Below, in pieces: positions 9,722-20,331 of a DNA stretch of 64,000 nucleotides. A program made the position numbers and the translations under genes. Within the stretch, counting starts at the first letter, position 1, and each line of letters opens with the position of its first letter. Source of the stretch: JAGOBP01 sp046328575 (GTDB taxonomy: Bacteria > Chloroflexota > Anaerolineae > Fen-1058); the NCBI GenBank assembly GCA_046328575.1, contig JAXLWI010000004.1, forward strand, positions 60,486-124,485, written 5' to 3'. The notes beneath the pieces are model-generated. The model saw only the letters and a program-made list of their open reading frames with translations. It did no database searches and had not been told where the DNA came from.

Positions 9722-12700
9722 TTAGCTCGCGGCTGGCAGCCAGACGCGGAAGGTACTGCCGCTGCCCAGCGTACTCTCGACTTCCACCGTGCCGCCCTGC
9801 ATCTCGACGATCTCTTTCACGATCGACAGCCCCAGCCCCGTGCCCGGAATCGTCGACTGTGCCACCGCCCGCCCCCGATAGAATCGTCCGAACAGGTGCG
9901 GCAATTCGTCGGCTGGAATGCCTAGCCCGGTGTCGATCACTTCAATGCACACCTTTTGATCGACCGCGCACGTTTCCACGCGGACTGTGCCGTGCGGGGT
10001 GTATTTGATGGCGTTCGAGACCAGGTTCGTGATCGCGCGGGTCAACTGATCGGCTCGCGCCACCACCGGCGGGATGCCGTCGGCCACGTCGCAGATCAAC
10101 GTCAGGCCGGCCGCTTCCGCTGCACCCCGCTCCATAGCCGTGACGTGCTCGACAATCGAGTTGATGTCCACGGGTGAGCGACCGCCCTCATCCCGATCGC
10201 GCTCCAGTCGCGACAGGTCCAGGATGTCGTTGATCAATTTGTGCAGCCGTGCCATCTGTTCTTTTAATTGTTTGACGTAGTGTTCACGCTTTTCCGGCTT
10301 ACCGTGTTCCAATAGATCGATATAGACCGACAGGCTGGTCACTGGCGTGCGCAGTTCGTGCGATACGTCGGAAACAAACTTGCTCTTCAGTTTGTCCAGT
10401 TCGGTCAGGCGCTCGTTGGCCGCGGCCAATTCTTGCGTGCGTTGGGTCACCCGTTCTTCCAGCGAGTGATTGAGTTCCTCCAACTGCACTTGGACGGTCA
10501 TGAGCGGTGTGATATCGGTGGTGTTCAGCAATGCCTGCACCACTCGCCCTGTTTCGTCGTGAATGGGCTGGATGCTGCTGCGATACCAGCGTGGCTGACC
10601 TTGTATCACAGATTCGGTTTGATGCACGAAAGAGCGATCCTCTTGGATTGCTTGCCGAATCAAGCCCAGTTGCAGCGACGCCACCGGCTCTGGGAAGAGA
10701 TCGGCCATGGTCTGGCCGACGATCCGATCGGGTGTGGCACCTAACGCGCGCGCGCCGATTTCGTTCATGTACCAGAAGCGGCCATCCGCGTCGATTAAGG
10801 CGATGACACTATCGAGGCTTTCCAACAAGCCGCGATACTTCTCTTCGCTGGCCGCCAACGCCTCTTCGGCGCGTTTACGGTCGGTTACCTCTCGCGCCAC
10901 GACCAGTGCTGCGGGCCGCTCGGCCAAGTTAAGCGTGTGCGACGAGATCTCGACATCGATGATTGTGCCGTCCTTCAATTTATGCTTCCAGCCGTCGGAG
11001 TGCTGCAGCGCAGTGCGCGGCTGCGTCAAGTTCGCTTTCAATCGATCAAACTCATCGGCGGGACGAATGTCGAACAGCGTCATGTTTTCAAATTCGGCGC
11101 GCGAGTAGCCGTATTTTTCGATCGCAGCGTCGTTAACCGCCAGGAAGCGCAACGTCTCAAGATCATAGGCCCACATGGGATGGGGGTTGTTCTCAAACAG
11201 GTAGCGATATTGCGTTTCGCTGCGCTGCAATGCGGATTCGAACTGCTGTCGTTCGGTTTCCCGATACATCATATCCAGCGCGAATGAAATATCCAACCCC
11301 ATCTCGGCCAGCAATTTGCGCTCTTCTTCAGCCGCGAAGAAATCCGTGTCGGTGGCATACAAGTTCAAGACAGCCACCACTTGACTCTGCTGATGAATGG
11401 GAATGGCCGCGTAGGAGCGATAGCCCAACTGTTCAGCTTGAGCCACCCACTGGGCCGCGCGCGGATTATGCAGCACATTGTCATCGGTCTGGACCTGGCC
11501 GTTGAGCAGCGCGGCGGCGATTGCGCCTGACCGATAGGGTGCCTGATGGATATTGAATTCCCGTCGCAGAAAACCACCGTCTTCCAGGCCGTGCTCGGCG
11601 ACTTGCGTGACTTGACCGGTGTCCCGATCGAATTGACCGATCCACGCGAATTTGAATTCACCATAGTCGACGGCAATCTGACAGATGGTGTCGAATAGTT
11701 GCTGTCGATCGGTGATCCGCACGATGGTCTGATTGACCTGGCTCAGTGTGGCATACAGCCGAGTCAAATACTGCACACGCTGCTCGGCCAGTTTGCGCTC
11801 ATGAATGTCCAGCGAGTTCACCATGGCAAGCGTGATTTGCCCGGTTGCGTTTCGAATCGGCTGGATGCTGATACGCCGCCAGCGCAGCTGACCGGCCACT
11901 ACAATTTGGTGTTCGGTCACCAGACTTTGCCCGCTCGCAATCACCTCACGCGCTCGGCTCAGTTGCCAGTCGGCCACTGGCGGTGGGAAAAGATCGTGCA
12001 GTTTCCGACCGACCACGTCTTCCGGCGCAAGCGCAAACGGGGCCGCGCCAATGCGGTTTATGTAGTGGAAGACGCCGTCGGCATCGAGCGTGGAAATGGC
12101 CGATTCCTGGCTATCAATCAAGCTGCGATATTTTTCCTCACTCTCGCGCAGGGCCTGCTCGGCCTGTTTGCGATCGGTAATATCCTCGTAGACTCCCACC
12201 AACCCATAGATTCGGCCAGCCGAATCGACCAACGGAACTTTGCTGGTCTTCAACCAGATTGTGTCGCCGATCGGCGTGGTCTGCGGCTCGATGATGTCCA
12301 GCTTGGGCTGACCGCTGTCCAGGACTTCGCGATCATCCTGTCGATAGAGCTCGGCTTGTTCACGCCAGCCCAAGGCGAAGTCGTCTTGGCCGATCAGCTG
12401 TGCCGCTGATTCGAGGCCCGCGTCGCGGGCGAACTGATCATTGCAGCCGAGGTAGCGCGAAGCCATATCCTTCCAGAACACTCGAACCGGAATGGCGCTG
12501 ATAATGGACTGCAAAACCGTGCGTGAGTGCTCAAGTTGTTGAACCGCGGCCTCCAACTCCAGGTTCTTATTGGCCAGTGCCACCTCAGTCAACTTGCGGC
12601 TGGTGATGTCCTGAAAGTTGAAGACTAACGCTTGCACTGTCGGCTCAGTAAACAAGTTGGTGATGGTGCTTTGCACCCAGCGCACCGATCCGTTGTAGTG

Positions 12701-13114
12701 CAGGTAACGATATTCTGTAGTAACAATTTGGCCTGGCTGCTGCATGAGATCAGCGAGCAGCATCAGCAGCGCCGGTAAATCTTCGGGATAGGTGATGTGC
12801 GCGGGGTCACGCCCGACGAACTCGTCAAGCGGGTAGCCCAGCACACGTTCGGTGGAGGCGCTGGCAAAGGTCACCCGGCCATCGACGCCCAGTAACGCGA
12901 TAGCACCGGGTGCGTTTTCAATGAGTGCTCTGAAGCGAAGATCGCTGGAGGGTTCTGGTTCTACGGTCTGCAAACGATCAGCGGGCGGTACGTTCAGCGG
13001 CAGGGGTCGATCGGGGTGTTGATCAGTCAATCGGTATTGGAGATCGGCGACTTGTTGTCGCAGACCTGCTAACTCATCTAGCAGCTGTGCTTTCGTTTTG
13101 CGTCGATCGTTCAT
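9722..13114 (-). CDS. Soluble PAS/GAF histidine kinase (five PAS, one GAF)
   Basis: 1130 residues from the ATG at 13114 (MNDRRKTKAQLLDEL, preceded by AAGGGAG). A GTG two codons upstream is also possible. Order: coiled coil, three PAS modules, a GAF domain (about residues 440-580, beginning QYLTRLYATLSQVNQTIVRI), two more PAS modules, a helix ending AANERLTELDKLKSKF, HisKA with His near 919 in VSHELRTPVTS, and an HATPase ending PGTGLGLSIVKEIVE. No membrane segment and no adjacent response regulator, so the partner is unknown. The C-terminal 220 residues are nearly the same as in the 20331 kinase and in the broken gene at 944, pointing to recent duplication or gene conversion within the cluster. 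Confidence 0.9.
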   Translation of the reverse strand: MNDRRKTKAQLLDELAGLRQQVADLQYRLTDQHPDRPLPLNVPPADRLQTVEPEPSSDLRFRALIENAPGAIALLGVDGRVTFASASTERVLGYPLDEFVGRDPAHITYPEDLPALLMLLADLMQQPGQIVTTEYRYLHYNGSVRWVQSTITNLFTEPTVQALVFNFQDITSRKLTEVALANKNLELEAAVQQLEHSRTVLQSIISAIPVRVFWKDMASRYLGCNDQFARDAGLESAAQLIGQDDFALGWREQAELYRQDDREVLDSGQPKLDIIEPQTTPIGDTIWLKTSKVPLVDSAGRIYGLVGVYEDITDRKQAEQALRESEEKYRSLIDSQESAISTLDADGVFHYINRIGAAPFALAPEDVVGRKLHDLFPPPVADWQLSRAREVIASGQSLVTEHQIVVAGQLRWRRISIQPIRNATGQITLAMVNSLDIHERKLAEQRVQYLTRLYATLSQVNQTIVRITDRQQLFDTICQIAVDYGEFKFAWIGQFDRDTGQVTQVAEHGLEDGGFLRREFNIHQAPYRSGAIAAALLNGQVQTDDNVLHNPRAAQWVAQAEQLGYRSYAAIPIHQQSQVVAVLNLYATDTDFFAAEEERKLLAEMGLDISFALDMMYRETERQQFESALQRSETQYRYLFENNPHPMWAYDLETLRFLAVNDAAIEKYGYSRAEFENMTLFDIRPADEFDRLKANLTQPRTALQHSDGWKHKLKDGTIIDVEISSHTLNLAERPAALVVAREVTDRKRAEEALAASEEKYRGLLESLDSVIALIDADGRFWYMNEIGARALGATPDRIVGQTMADLFPEPVASLQLGLIRQAIQEDRSFVHQTESVIQGQPRWYRSSIQPIHDETGRVVQALLNTTDITPLMTVQVQLEELNHSLEERVTQRTQELAAANERLTELDKLKSKFVSDVSHELRTPVTSLSVYIDLLEHGKPEKREHYVKQLKEQMARLHKLINDILDLSRLERDRDEGGRSPVDINSIVEHVTAMERGAAEAAGLTLICDVADGIPPVVARADQLTRAITNLVSNAIKYTPHGTVRVETCAVDQKVCIEVIDTGLGIPADELPHLFGRFYRGRAVAQSTIPGTGLGLSIVKEIVEMQGGTVEVESTLGSGSTFRVWLPAAS

Positions 13115-13272
13115 CTCCACTCCCTTACTGAAATAACCCCCGCTTAGGTATCATTTTAGTTCAAAAATTGTGACCTGAAAAATGACAAATATCCTGCGAC
13201 TTTCCTAGAACGTCAGGTTTAAGGCCCATTTGCGCATAAAAGCCAGATTCGGGCTGAAATAACCTTTCCCAG

Positions 13273-13302
13273 TTGCTTCTACCGGGAGACTTGTGCGATA
13301 AT
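13273..13302 (+). promoter_or_regulatory. Candidate promoter of glgC
   Basis: TTGCTT at 13273-13278 and GATAAT at 13297-13302 are 18 bp apart, about 30 bp upstream of the glgC start, which has a clear TTAGGAGA ribosome site. Confidence 0.5.
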
Positions 13303-13333
13303 AACTCGCAATCCACACCTTAGGAGAATTATC

Positions 13334-14596
13334 ATGCCAGCCATGAGTGACATCATGGGCGTCATCCTCGGCGGCGGCCGGGGCAATCGGTTGTATCCGC
13401 TCACGCGCGATCGCGCCAAACCAGCCGTGCCTATCGCCGGGAAGTATCGCCTCATCGATGTGCCGATCAGCAACTGCATCAATTCCGGCATCTATCGAGT
13501 GGCCGTGCTCACCCAGTTCAACTCCGTTTCGCTGATCCGCCACATCGCCCGCACGTATATCTTCGACACGTTCCATCGCGGCTACGTGCAAGTCCTGGCC
13601 GCCGAGCAGACGCCGTCGTCCGAAGCCTGGTATCAAGGCACCGCCGACGCCGTGCGCAAACAGTTGATCGAGATTCAATCGGCCAACTGCGAATACGTGC
13701 TCATCCTGGCCGGTGATCATCTGTATCACATGGATTACGCGGAACTGGCGCGCTACCATTGGGAGCATCAAGCCGACATCACCGTGGCCGTACAACCCGT
13801 GCGCGCCGAAGAAGCCTCGCGCTTTGGCCTGCTCAAACGCACGCCCGATGGCCGCATTGTCGACTTTGTGGAGAAGCCCAAAGACCCCGCCGTGCTGGCT
13901 GGCATGGTGAGCCGCGACGATCCCGAACGACCCTACCTCGGCTCGATGGGTATCTACCTGTTCAAAACCAAAGTGCTGGTCAATCTGCTCACCAGTTCCA
14001 CCGCCGATGATTTTGGCGGCGAAATCATCCCAGCCGCGCTTAAAACGCACGATGTGTTCGGCTTCGATTTCGACGGGTACTGGGAGGACATCGGAACCAT
14101 CCGATCGTTCTACGAAACCAACCTGGCCCTGTGCCGATCGGACTCGATCTTTAACCTATATGATCCGGCCCGACCTATCTACACGCGACCGCGTCATTTG
14201 CCGGGCGCCATCATCGACGGCGCCACGCTGCACAACGTGCTGCTATCGGACGGCAGCCGCATTGGCCATGCCACGGTCCGCAATTCGATTGTGGGCCTAC
14301 GCAGCTTCATCGCCGACGAAGTGCAGATGAGTGACACGGTGATGATGGGCTCGGACTTCTACGACCCCGCGGGCTTTGCGCCGCCGAGCGGCATTCCACT
14401 TGGCATTGGCAAAGGCTGTCACATTGAAGGCGCGATTTTGGATAAGAACGCGCGCCTGGGGCCGGGCGTTATCATTCGGCCCTTCCCGCGCGGCACCGAT
14501 ATCACGAACGAAAGCTGGTACGTGCGCGACGGCATCGTGGTGATTGCCAAGAACACCAGCCTGCCCGCCGAGACCTACATCGGTCCGCGCGAATAG
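13334..14596 (+). CDS. glgC: Glucose-1-phosphate adenylyltransferase
   Basis: Makes ADP-glucose from glucose-1-phosphate and ATP, the committed step of bacterial glycogen synthesis. The 420-residue length is normal. The nucleotidyltransferase signature GVILGGGRGNRLYPLTRDRAKPAVPIAGKYRLIDVPISNC lies at residues 9-48. LILAGDHLYHMDY, FVEKPKD, YLGSMGIYLF and FDGYWEDIGTIRSFYETNL are the usual ADP-glucose pyrophosphorylase blocks. A left-handed beta-helix with hexapeptide repeats (ILDKNARLGPGVII) ends the protein. It stands alone: no glgA, glgB or glgP is nearby, and sensor kinases flank it on both sides. TTAGGAGA lies 8 bases before the ATG. Confidence 0.95.
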   Translation: MPAMSDIMGVILGGGRGNRLYPLTRDRAKPAVPIAGKYRLIDVPISNCINSGIYRVAVLTQFNSVSLIRHIARTYIFDTFHRGYVQVLAAEQTPSSEAWYQGTADAVRKQLIEIQSANCEYVLILAGDHLYHMDYAELARYHWEHQADITVAVQPVRAEEASRFGLLKRTPDGRIVDFVEKPKDPAVLAGMVSRDDPERPYLGSMGIYLFKTKVLVNLLTSSTADDFGGEIIPAALKTHDVFGFDFDGYWEDIGTIRSFYETNLALCRSDSIFNLYDPARPIYTRPRHLPGAIIDGATLHNVLLSDGSRIGHATVRNSIVGLRSFIADEVQMSDTVMMGSDFYDPAGFAPPSGIPLGIGKGCHIEGAILDKNARLGPGVIIRPFPRGTDITNESWYVRDGIVVIAKNTSLPAETYIGPRE

Positions 14597-14617
14597 CCGT
14601 TGGTCTGCCGAAAATCA

Positions 14618-14648
14618 AAACACCCCACCGCGTGCCCGTGGGGTGTTT
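14618..14648. terminator. Bidirectional terminator between glgC and a convergent kinase
   Basis: An 11-bp perfect stem (AAACACCCCAC at 14618-14628, GTGGGGTGTTT at 14638-14648) has a 9-base loop. A-rich sequence on the left and T-rich sequence on the right let it act for glgC and for the convergent kinase gene ending at 14671. Confidence 0.85.
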
Positions 14649-14670
14649 GTGTGTCTCATAAGGTTCAGCC

Positions 14671-17600
14671 CTAAACGTCGCGCTGGGCGATAGGCAGCCA
14701 GAGGTGAAAGGCGCTGCCCTGGCCCACTTCACTTTCCACCTCCACTGTGCCGCCATGCAGTTCGACGATCTCTTTCACGATTGCAAGGCCCAACCCCGTG
14801 CCCGGAATTGTAGACTGCGCCACCGCCCGCCCCCGATAAAACCGCTCAAACAAGTGCGGCAGTTCGTCCGCGGGAATGCCCATGCCTGTGTCGATCACAT
14901 CGACACAGACCCGTTGAGGGTGAGCGTGTGTCTCCACGCGGATTGTGCCCCGCGGTGTATATTTAATAGCGTTCGACACCAGGTTCGTGATCGCCCGTGT
15001 CAGCTGATCGGGCCGCGCGACCACCGGCGGAAGATTCTCGGCCACTTCGCAGATCAGCGTCAAGCCCGCCGATTCCGCCGCGCCGCGCTCCATGGCGCTG
15101 ACGTGTTCGACGATCGAATTGATCTCGACCACCGAGCGGCCGCCCTCGTCTCGATCGCGTTCCAACCGTGACAAATCCAAAATGTCATTAATCAATTTGT
15201 GCAGCCGCACCATCTGCTCTTGCAACTGGCTGACATAGAAGTCGCGTTTTTCCCGCTTGCCGTGCACCAACAAATCGATGTACAGCGATAAGCTGGTGAC
15301 CGGCGTGCGCAATTCGTGCGACACGTCCGACACAAACTTGCTCTTCAGCCGGTCGAGTTCAGTCAGGCGGGCATTGGCCGCGGCCAGTTCTTGGGTACGC
15401 CGGGCAACACGTTCTTCCAACTCCGCGTTGAGCTGCAAAATCGCCGCTTCCGCCCGTTTGCGCTCAGTGATGTCGGTCGCGATGGTGACAAAGCGCCCGC
15501 GTTGAGGTGAAAACGCCGAAATGCTGAACGTTCTACCCAGCGGGGCAAAGTCGGTTTCAAACGAGATGGGGTCGCCCGTTTCGGCTACTTTCAAGTAACG
15601 ATCGAAATAGGGCGGTTCAGCGGTACCATAGAGTTGAGTGGCCACCACGCCAATGGCCTGCTGGCGCGGGATGCCAATGATCTGTTCGAAAGCGGGATTG
15701 CAATCCACGATGCGATAATCGACCGCCTGCCCGGCCGGGTCATAAACAATTTCGTGGATAGCAGACAGTTCGGTCATGGATTCATACAAAGACCGGAACC
15801 GCGCTTCGCTTTCCCGCAGATTACGATAGGCCAGTAAGCTGGTCAAGCCGTCGGCCAGACGCCAGCCGATCTCTTGCAAAAGCCTTTTCTCTTGCGCCGT
15901 CCAGACTCGCTGATAAGCGCACTGGTGCATAACGAGATTCCAGGGTTTGCCGATTTTAGGATACAAAGCCAGCGTAATTTGGGATTGGATATTGAATTGG
16001 GCTGCAACCTCGGCCGGTAGTTGGTTTGTGTAGCCCGGACCGAACTCGACAGGCCCATCGGTCGCTCTGGAAACCCTGAAGACCCTGGCAACTTGCGGCT
16101 CCATTGGCACCACAGCCCCCTGAGCTAAAGCACCGGGCCACTCTGGCTTAGTGCGCTCTATCGGTACGCTCCATGACGGTGCATCCGGATCGCACGGATA
16201 GACCAAACCGGCCCGATCGCATTCGAAAGCGTTCAGCACCACATCCAGCACATCGCTCATCGTCGCTTCCAAATCGGCCGTGCCTTGCATCGCCCGATTG
16301 ACGCGATCCATACACTCGACAAATCGAAGTTGAGCCAGGCGTTCTTGTTCCGCTCGTTTGCGCTCGGTAATGTCGATCGAGAGGATGAAGATGCCTTCGG
16401 CCGACGGCTGAATGCTCAGTTCAAATTCGCCGCGACTGCCATCGGGGTAGACAAACGTGTTTTCCAACTGATGAACGGCCCCGTTATCTCGGCAGTCTTT
16501 CAGGATGCGGAACAATTCAGTCTGCTCGATGCCGGGATAGATTTCCAGCATGGTGTGTCCCAGCAAGTCCGTTGGCCTGACACGGCCATGCCGAGCGGCA
16601 ACTTCGTTGACGTACACATAGCGCCAATCAAAGTCGATGATCTGACAGCCCTCCAACATATCGTCCAGGGTGCGGCGATAGCGCGCTTCGCTGTCACGCA
16701 GAGCGGCTTCGGCCTGCTTGCGCGCGGTGATGTCGCGCGAGACGCCGATGATTTGCACCTGCCCCTGTTGATTAAACATGAGCGTGGTAGTGACTTCGGT
16801 CTGGACGGTGGAACCGTCTTTGCACGGCTGCTCGACTTCGAAGCTTATAGACTGCGTACCCGTACCCTGCGCCATAAAGGGCGGCAAATTTGCGGCCAAC
16901 AAGTCGCTGACCAGTTTTTGGGATTCCGGGGTCAACGCCGCGGCCAAGGGCTGGGCCATAACTTCGGCGGGCGTATAGCCGCGCAGCTGATCGATGGACG
17001 GGCTGACGTAGGTGAAGCGACCCGCGATCGGGTCGAACACCCAGATCACATCGGCGGAGTTGTCCGAGATCAAGCGATATTTCTCTTCGCTCTCTCGCAG
17101 GGCCGCTTCAGCCTGCATGCGCTCGGTGATGTCACGGGCGATGCTCATGATGACGGTCCGCCCGTGATAGGACACCATACTCGAACTCACTTCAACCGGT
17201 ATGCGCTGGCCGTCTTTGGTGCGATGCCAGGTTTGAAAAACCTGAATCTTGTCGCGAGGCATGCTGCTGGCCAGACCTTGAATCTGTTCCGCGGTCAGGG
17301 CCGCATCGATATCGGGAATCTTCAGCGCCAGCAGCTCGGCCCGCGTGTAACCCAGCATGTGGGCGGCAGCCGCGTTGACATCCAAGATCGTGGTATCGAA
17401 ATCAATGACACAAATGGAATCGTTCATGCCATCAATCAAATCTCGATACTTTTGCTCGCTGTCTCGCAGGGCTTGTTCAGCCTGTCGTCGTTCAGCCTCC
17501 GACTGTATCGCGTCCAGCGCAAAGGAAATATCCAACCCCATCTCGGCCAACAGCCCCTGTTCTTCCGCTGACGCAAAGAAATTCTTTTCGGCGGTGAATA

Positions 17601-20331
17601 GATTCAAGACGCCCACGACCTGCCCGAGCTGGCGCAAGGGAATGGTGGCGGCCGATTGGATGCCCAACTGCTGCGCGACGCTGTGCCAATGCGCCATGTG
17701 CGGATCGCTCTGAATGTCATGGTTGATTTGGACCTGGCCGGTGTTCACCGCGGCGGCCAGCATGCCCGACTGGTAGGGCGCAGCCTGAAGATTGACCTGC
17801 AAATCGCGCACCGGCTCATCGATGACGCCGTGCCTGGCCACCGCCGACAGTTGGCCGGAAGCCGCATCGTACTGGCCGATCCACGCCGACATGAATTCAC
17901 CGTATTGGACGACGATCCGGCAGATCGCCTCATACAACGGCTGCCGCTCGGTAACGCGCACAATGGCCTGGTTGACCTGACTCAACGTGGCATACAGGCG
18001 CGTCAAGTATTGAACGCGCTGCTCCGCTTGTTTGCGCGCGGTGATCTCAAGACTGGTGCCCCACAGACGGACAAGTTGGCCGTTCTCCACCGTGCCGACG
18101 GTGTTGCTGAGGAACCAGACCGCCCGACCATCAGCGGCATATTCAGCTGTTTCATCGTTCATCGAGCGATACCCCGCGGCGATGAAGCGGCGGAACGCAG
18201 CTCGATTGATCGGGTTGTCTTTGCCGCCGTGCGCGTCGATCAAGCGCGTGCCGATCAACTCGGCGGGCGACGATAGACCGTACATGGCCGCGGTCGCCGC
18301 ATTGCATTCGGCCATGTAGGCCCGTTCATAGATCAGATCGATCTGCTCTTCGACGGGCAGCGCGGTATCGATCGGGGCGTCGAATTCCGTGCGGTAGATA
18401 GCTTCAAAACTGTGCGCCACAAATTGCTGATAGCGTTCTTCGCTCCGCCGCAGCTCGGCTTCTATCCGCTTACGTTCGGTGATGTCGCGCGTAACGTTGA
18501 TGATATGCGGCACACCTCCCAACTCCAGCACACTGGCCGACATCAGCCCGTCGATGACGCGGCCATCTTTGGCGCGGAATTGGGCTTCCAGATTCTCAAC
18601 CACGCCCGACTGGCGCAATCCGGCCACTAGGCGCTGCCGATCCTGCGGGTTGACCCACACATCCAAATCTAGTGAACTTTTGCCCAGCACGTCGGCTTCG
18701 GTGTAGCCCATGATCTGCGTAAAGCCGTGATTGACGGACACATACACACCATCTTCAAGCCGATTGATGTTGACGGAATCCGGGCTGACCATAAAGGCCC
18801 GGCGGAATTTGTCTTCACTGGCGCGCAGCGCGGCTTCGATCTGTTTACGCTCCGTAATATCAACGGCGGTTCCGCCTAGCTGCACGGGTCGGCCAGCGTC
18901 GTCGCAGATGACGGTCTTGCGATCCAGCAACCAGCGGATGCTGCCATCGGGCCGCACGATGCGATATTCAGCTTCGGCATGCCCGTCGTTGTTCAGCGCG
19001 TCCATGCTGGCTTTTGCAATGGCTTGATCGTCGGGGTGAACCGCCTGCAACCAGCGGGCAGGATTGGCTATAAATTCATGTCTTGGGAAGCCGTAGATTT
19101 GATCGAAGGCTGGGTTGACGTCCAGTATGGCTGAGCCATCGAGTGAGGAAAACCAGATCAAGTCATTGACTTGCAGCATGACTTGCTGCAAGCGCTCGTT
19201 AGCCGTTCGCACGGCCTCGGCAGCCTGTTTACGCGCCGTGATGTCGCGCTGGACGATGATGACTTCAGGCTCGCCCGCGGCGTTGGAGACCCGACGGCCA
19301 ACGCCCTCCACCCACATGTATTTGCCGCTCTTATGCCTGACGCGATATTCTGCCCGTCCTTCCTGGCCGGTTGCGACAACGTGCCGCAATTCATTGAGAA
19401 CGTGGGCGTGATCGTCAGGATGGATGCGATCCAAGCCGCTGGTGTTGACAATTTCAGCCGGTTCATACCCGTGAAATTGACGCGCCGCGCCTGAGGCAAA
19501 GAGCATGACACCGTTCCGATCGAAGCGCGTGATAAAGTCACCCATGTTGTCCAGCAAAAACCGCTTCTCTTCTTCGCTCTGGCGCAGGGCGGCCTCGGCC
19601 TGTTTGCGCGCGGTGATGTCTGTGCCGACGGCCAGAATTTCAACGAGGTGGCCAGCTGCATCATAGACCGGCGTGTTCGTCCAGGCCAGCCAGACGCGCC
19701 GCCCGTCACGGCAGACGTTCTCGTTGAAGTTTTGCGCAAAGCGATCGGGCTGCGTGGCGATGTCATGCACCAGTGTCGAGAGATCATCACCCGTCGATTC
19801 ACGCTCGGGCGTTAAGATTCGCACATCGTGCCCGATGAGTTCGTCAGCGGTATAGCCAAACAAGGTCTGCGCGAATTCGTTGCAGAAGACCACCGTGCCG
19901 TCGGGCCGCCAGCGGATGATGGCGCTGTTAGCCTGCTGCACCAAGTCGCGATAACGCGCTTCGCTGGCTTGCAGCTGTTCCAGTACGTCGGCCCGCCGAT
20001 TGGTCTGTTTCCACGCCGCCAGCACGTAACTGAACACGAAGCCCATGACGACAAACACGATGGTTCCATAAAGCGCCGTGTGCCCTTCAACCTGAAAGCC
20101 CAATTGCGGTTCAGTAAATAGGCAGAGCACCAGCCCCACTGACAGCAGCGTGGCGATCACGCCGCCCCAGCGATTGGTTAACCACGCACTGAAAAAGACC
20201 GCCGGATAAAACAGCAGCCAAATTAACGGCTGCAGATAAGGCCATAAAACCCACTGGATTACGGCGGCCAGCAGCGGCAGGGCGAGGGCAATGACCAAGT
20301 GTTGCAAAGTTTGGCGTGTTAGCTTGAACAT
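14671..20331 (-). CDS. Membrane-anchored giant histidine kinase, nine PAS and two GAF
   Basis: 1886 residues, the largest protein here. The N-terminus (about 1-110) has four hydrophobic segments in the style of the KdpD-like DUF4118 sensor module (FYPAVFFSAWLTNRWGG is characteristic). Nine PAS-PAC modules follow, with a GAF after the fifth (QYLTRLYATLSQVNQAIVRV) and a second GAF after the eighth (about 1330-1500, FVECMDRVNRAMQGTADLEA). The core is HisKA (His near 1672, VSHELRTPVTS) plus HATPase (NLVSNAIKYT, DTGMGIP, PGTGLGLAIVKEIVE). No response regulator adjoins it. The downstream 220 residues match the 13114 kinase almost residue for residue. The ATG at 20331 has AGAAGC just upstream, a weak ribosome site. 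Confidence 0.9.
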   Translation of the reverse strand: MFKLTRQTLQHLVIALALPLLAAVIQWVLWPYLQPLIWLLFYPAVFFSAWLTNRWGGVIATLLSVGLVLCLFTEPQLGFQVEGHTALYGTIVFVVMGFVFSYVLAAWKQTNRRADVLEQLQASEARYRDLVQQANSAIIRWRPDGTVVFCNEFAQTLFGYTADELIGHDVRILTPERESTGDDLSTLVHDIATQPDRFAQNFNENVCRDGRRVWLAWTNTPVYDAAGHLVEILAVGTDITARKQAEAALRQSEEEKRFLLDNMGDFITRFDRNGVMLFASGAARQFHGYEPAEIVNTSGLDRIHPDDHAHVLNELRHVVATGQEGRAEYRVRHKSGKYMWVEGVGRRVSNAAGEPEVIIVQRDITARKQAAEAVRTANERLQQVMLQVNDLIWFSSLDGSAILDVNPAFDQIYGFPRHEFIANPARWLQAVHPDDQAIAKASMDALNNDGHAEAEYRIVRPDGSIRWLLDRKTVICDDAGRPVQLGGTAVDITERKQIEAALRASEDKFRRAFMVSPDSVNINRLEDGVYVSVNHGFTQIMGYTEADVLGKSSLDLDVWVNPQDRQRLVAGLRQSGVVENLEAQFRAKDGRVIDGLMSASVLELGGVPHIINVTRDITERKRIEAELRRSEERYQQFVAHSFEAIYRTEFDAPIDTALPVEEQIDLIYERAYMAECNAATAAMYGLSSPAELIGTRLIDAHGGKDNPINRAAFRRFIAAGYRSMNDETAEYAADGRAVWFLSNTVGTVENGQLVRLWGTSLEITARKQAEQRVQYLTRLYATLSQVNQAIVRVTERQPLYEAICRIVVQYGEFMSAWIGQYDAASGQLSAVARHGVIDEPVRDLQVNLQAAPYQSGMLAAAVNTGQVQINHDIQSDPHMAHWHSVAQQLGIQSAATIPLRQLGQVVGVLNLFTAEKNFFASAEEQGLLAEMGLDISFALDAIQSEAERRQAEQALRDSEQKYRDLIDGMNDSICVIDFDTTILDVNAAAAHMLGYTRAELLALKIPDIDAALTAEQIQGLASSMPRDKIQVFQTWHRTKDGQRIPVEVSSSMVSYHGRTVIMSIARDITERMQAEAALRESEEKYRLISDNSADVIWVFDPIAGRFTYVSPSIDQLRGYTPAEVMAQPLAAALTPESQKLVSDLLAANLPPFMAQGTGTQSISFEVEQPCKDGSTVQTEVTTTLMFNQQGQVQIIGVSRDITARKQAEAALRDSEARYRRTLDDMLEGCQIIDFDWRYVYVNEVAARHGRVRPTDLLGHTMLEIYPGIEQTELFRILKDCRDNGAVHQLENTFVYPDGSRGEFELSIQPSAEGIFILSIDITERKRAEQERLAQLRFVECMDRVNRAMQGTADLEATMSDVLDVVLNAFECDRAGLVYPCDPDAPSWSVPIERTKPEWPGALAQGAVVPMEPQVARVFRVSRATDGPVEFGPGYTNQLPAEVAAQFNIQSQITLALYPKIGKPWNLVMHQCAYQRVWTAQEKRLLQEIGWRLADGLTSLLAYRNLRESEARFRSLYESMTELSAIHEIVYDPAGQAVDYRIVDCNPAFEQIIGIPRQQAIGVVATQLYGTAEPPYFDRYLKVAETGDPISFETDFAPLGRTFSISAFSPQRGRFVTIATDITERKRAEAAILQLNAELEERVARRTQELAAANARLTELDRLKSKFVSDVSHELRTPVTSLSLYIDLLVHGKREKRDFYVSQLQEQMVRLHKLINDILDLSRLERDRDEGGRSVVEINSIVEHVSAMERGAAESAGLTLICEVAENLPPVVARPDQLTRAITNLVSNAIKYTPRGTIRVETHAHPQRVCVDVIDTGMGIPADELPHLFERFYRGRAVAQSTIPGTGLGLAIVKEIVELHGGTVEVESEVGQGSAFHLWLPIAQRDV

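Noticed and set aside
16285..17571. 428-codon plus-strand ORF
   Set aside because: It mirrors the minus-strand PAS kinase; the sequence has no domain and the opposite frame is a clear multi-PAS protein.
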